From Anaerocolumna chitinilytica (lineage in GTDB: Bacteria > Bacillota > Clostridia > Lachnospirales > Lachnospiraceae), in the NCBI RefSeq assembly GCF_014218355.1, contig NZ_AP023368.1:624001-688000 (forward strand): a stretch of DNA of 64,000 nt, given 5' to 3'. The position numbers were made by a program, and so were the translations under genes. Numbering within the stretch: the first letter of the stretch is position 1; each line of letters starts with the position of its first letter. The notes under the pieces were generated by a model. That model ran no database searches. It had not been told where the DNA came from and saw only the letters and a list, made by a program, of their open reading frames with translations. Shown here piece by piece: positions 63,998 to 64,000 of the stretch.

Positions 63998-64000
63998 ACA

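Overview
The window is AT-rich and codes densely, mostly on the + strand, with strong GGAGG-type ribosome binding sites. It looks like a chromosomal segment of a fermentative, glycan-degrading Clostridia member, probably Lachnospiraceae. That placement is inferred from gene content: a YesM/YesN two-component pair, LplB/LplC-type sugar ABC systems without their own ATPase, GH4, GH38, GH125, GH2 and GH43 enzymes, and a chemotaxis-like signalling block. No rRNA, tRNA, insertion sequence or CRISPR array was seen.

Region 1 (1-23.9 kb) looks like a mannose-rich glycan (N-glycan-like) utilisation locus. A sensor kinase and an AraC-type response regulator come first, followed by two PHP-domain phosphoesterases and a small unknown protein. 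Next is a permease / lipoprotein binding protein / permease set, then a PfkB sugar kinase, a GH4 enzyme, a GH38 alpha-mannosidase, an M17 aminopeptidase, a GH125 alpha-mannosidase, an unrecognised 522-residue protein, an MFS transporter and a LacZ-type GH2 beta-galactosidase. The spacers hold unusual RNA-like structures: a branched leader before the first permease, a clustered hairpin repeat inside the ABC operon, an attenuator-like fold, and a candidate pseudoknot before the GH125 gene.

Region 2 (24-35.4 kb) is mixed: a secreted two-repeat protein, a YczE-type membrane protein, a GNAT acetyltransferase, a methyltransferase with a C-terminal helix-turn-helix, an HExxH protein, an OmpR/kinase pair with an ABC-2 exporter, and a dGTPase-like HD hydrolase.

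Region 3 (35.5-57.5 kb) is a second glycan locus, probably for arabinose-containing polysaccharide. An ArsR-type regulator and a ricin-domain GH43 lipoprotein lie on the - strand. Divergent from them are GH2 and GH43 enzymes and a tightly packed surface cassette: a 964-residue binding-protein fusion, a permease, an NHL/TPR/Yip1-like membrane protein, a DUF5696-like secreted protein, two permeases, a second lipoprotein binding protein and a fourth permease. Two Asp-box beta-propeller proteins follow. The cassette encodes no ATPase, so a shared MsmX-type ATPase elsewhere is inferred.

Region 4 (57.6-64 kb) is a signalling operon: CheY-like, CheA-like, a multi-PAS hybrid kinase with a cysteine cluster, and a final CheY-like regulator. 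The last gene is preceded by a tandemly duplicated leader of about 143 bp. The same two-hairpin fold, with two compensatory base-pair changes, also precedes the sugar kinase at 9.5 kb. This recurrent leader is the best candidate here for an undescribed RNA element, and the 42-55 kb cassette is the best candidate for an undescribed protein system.
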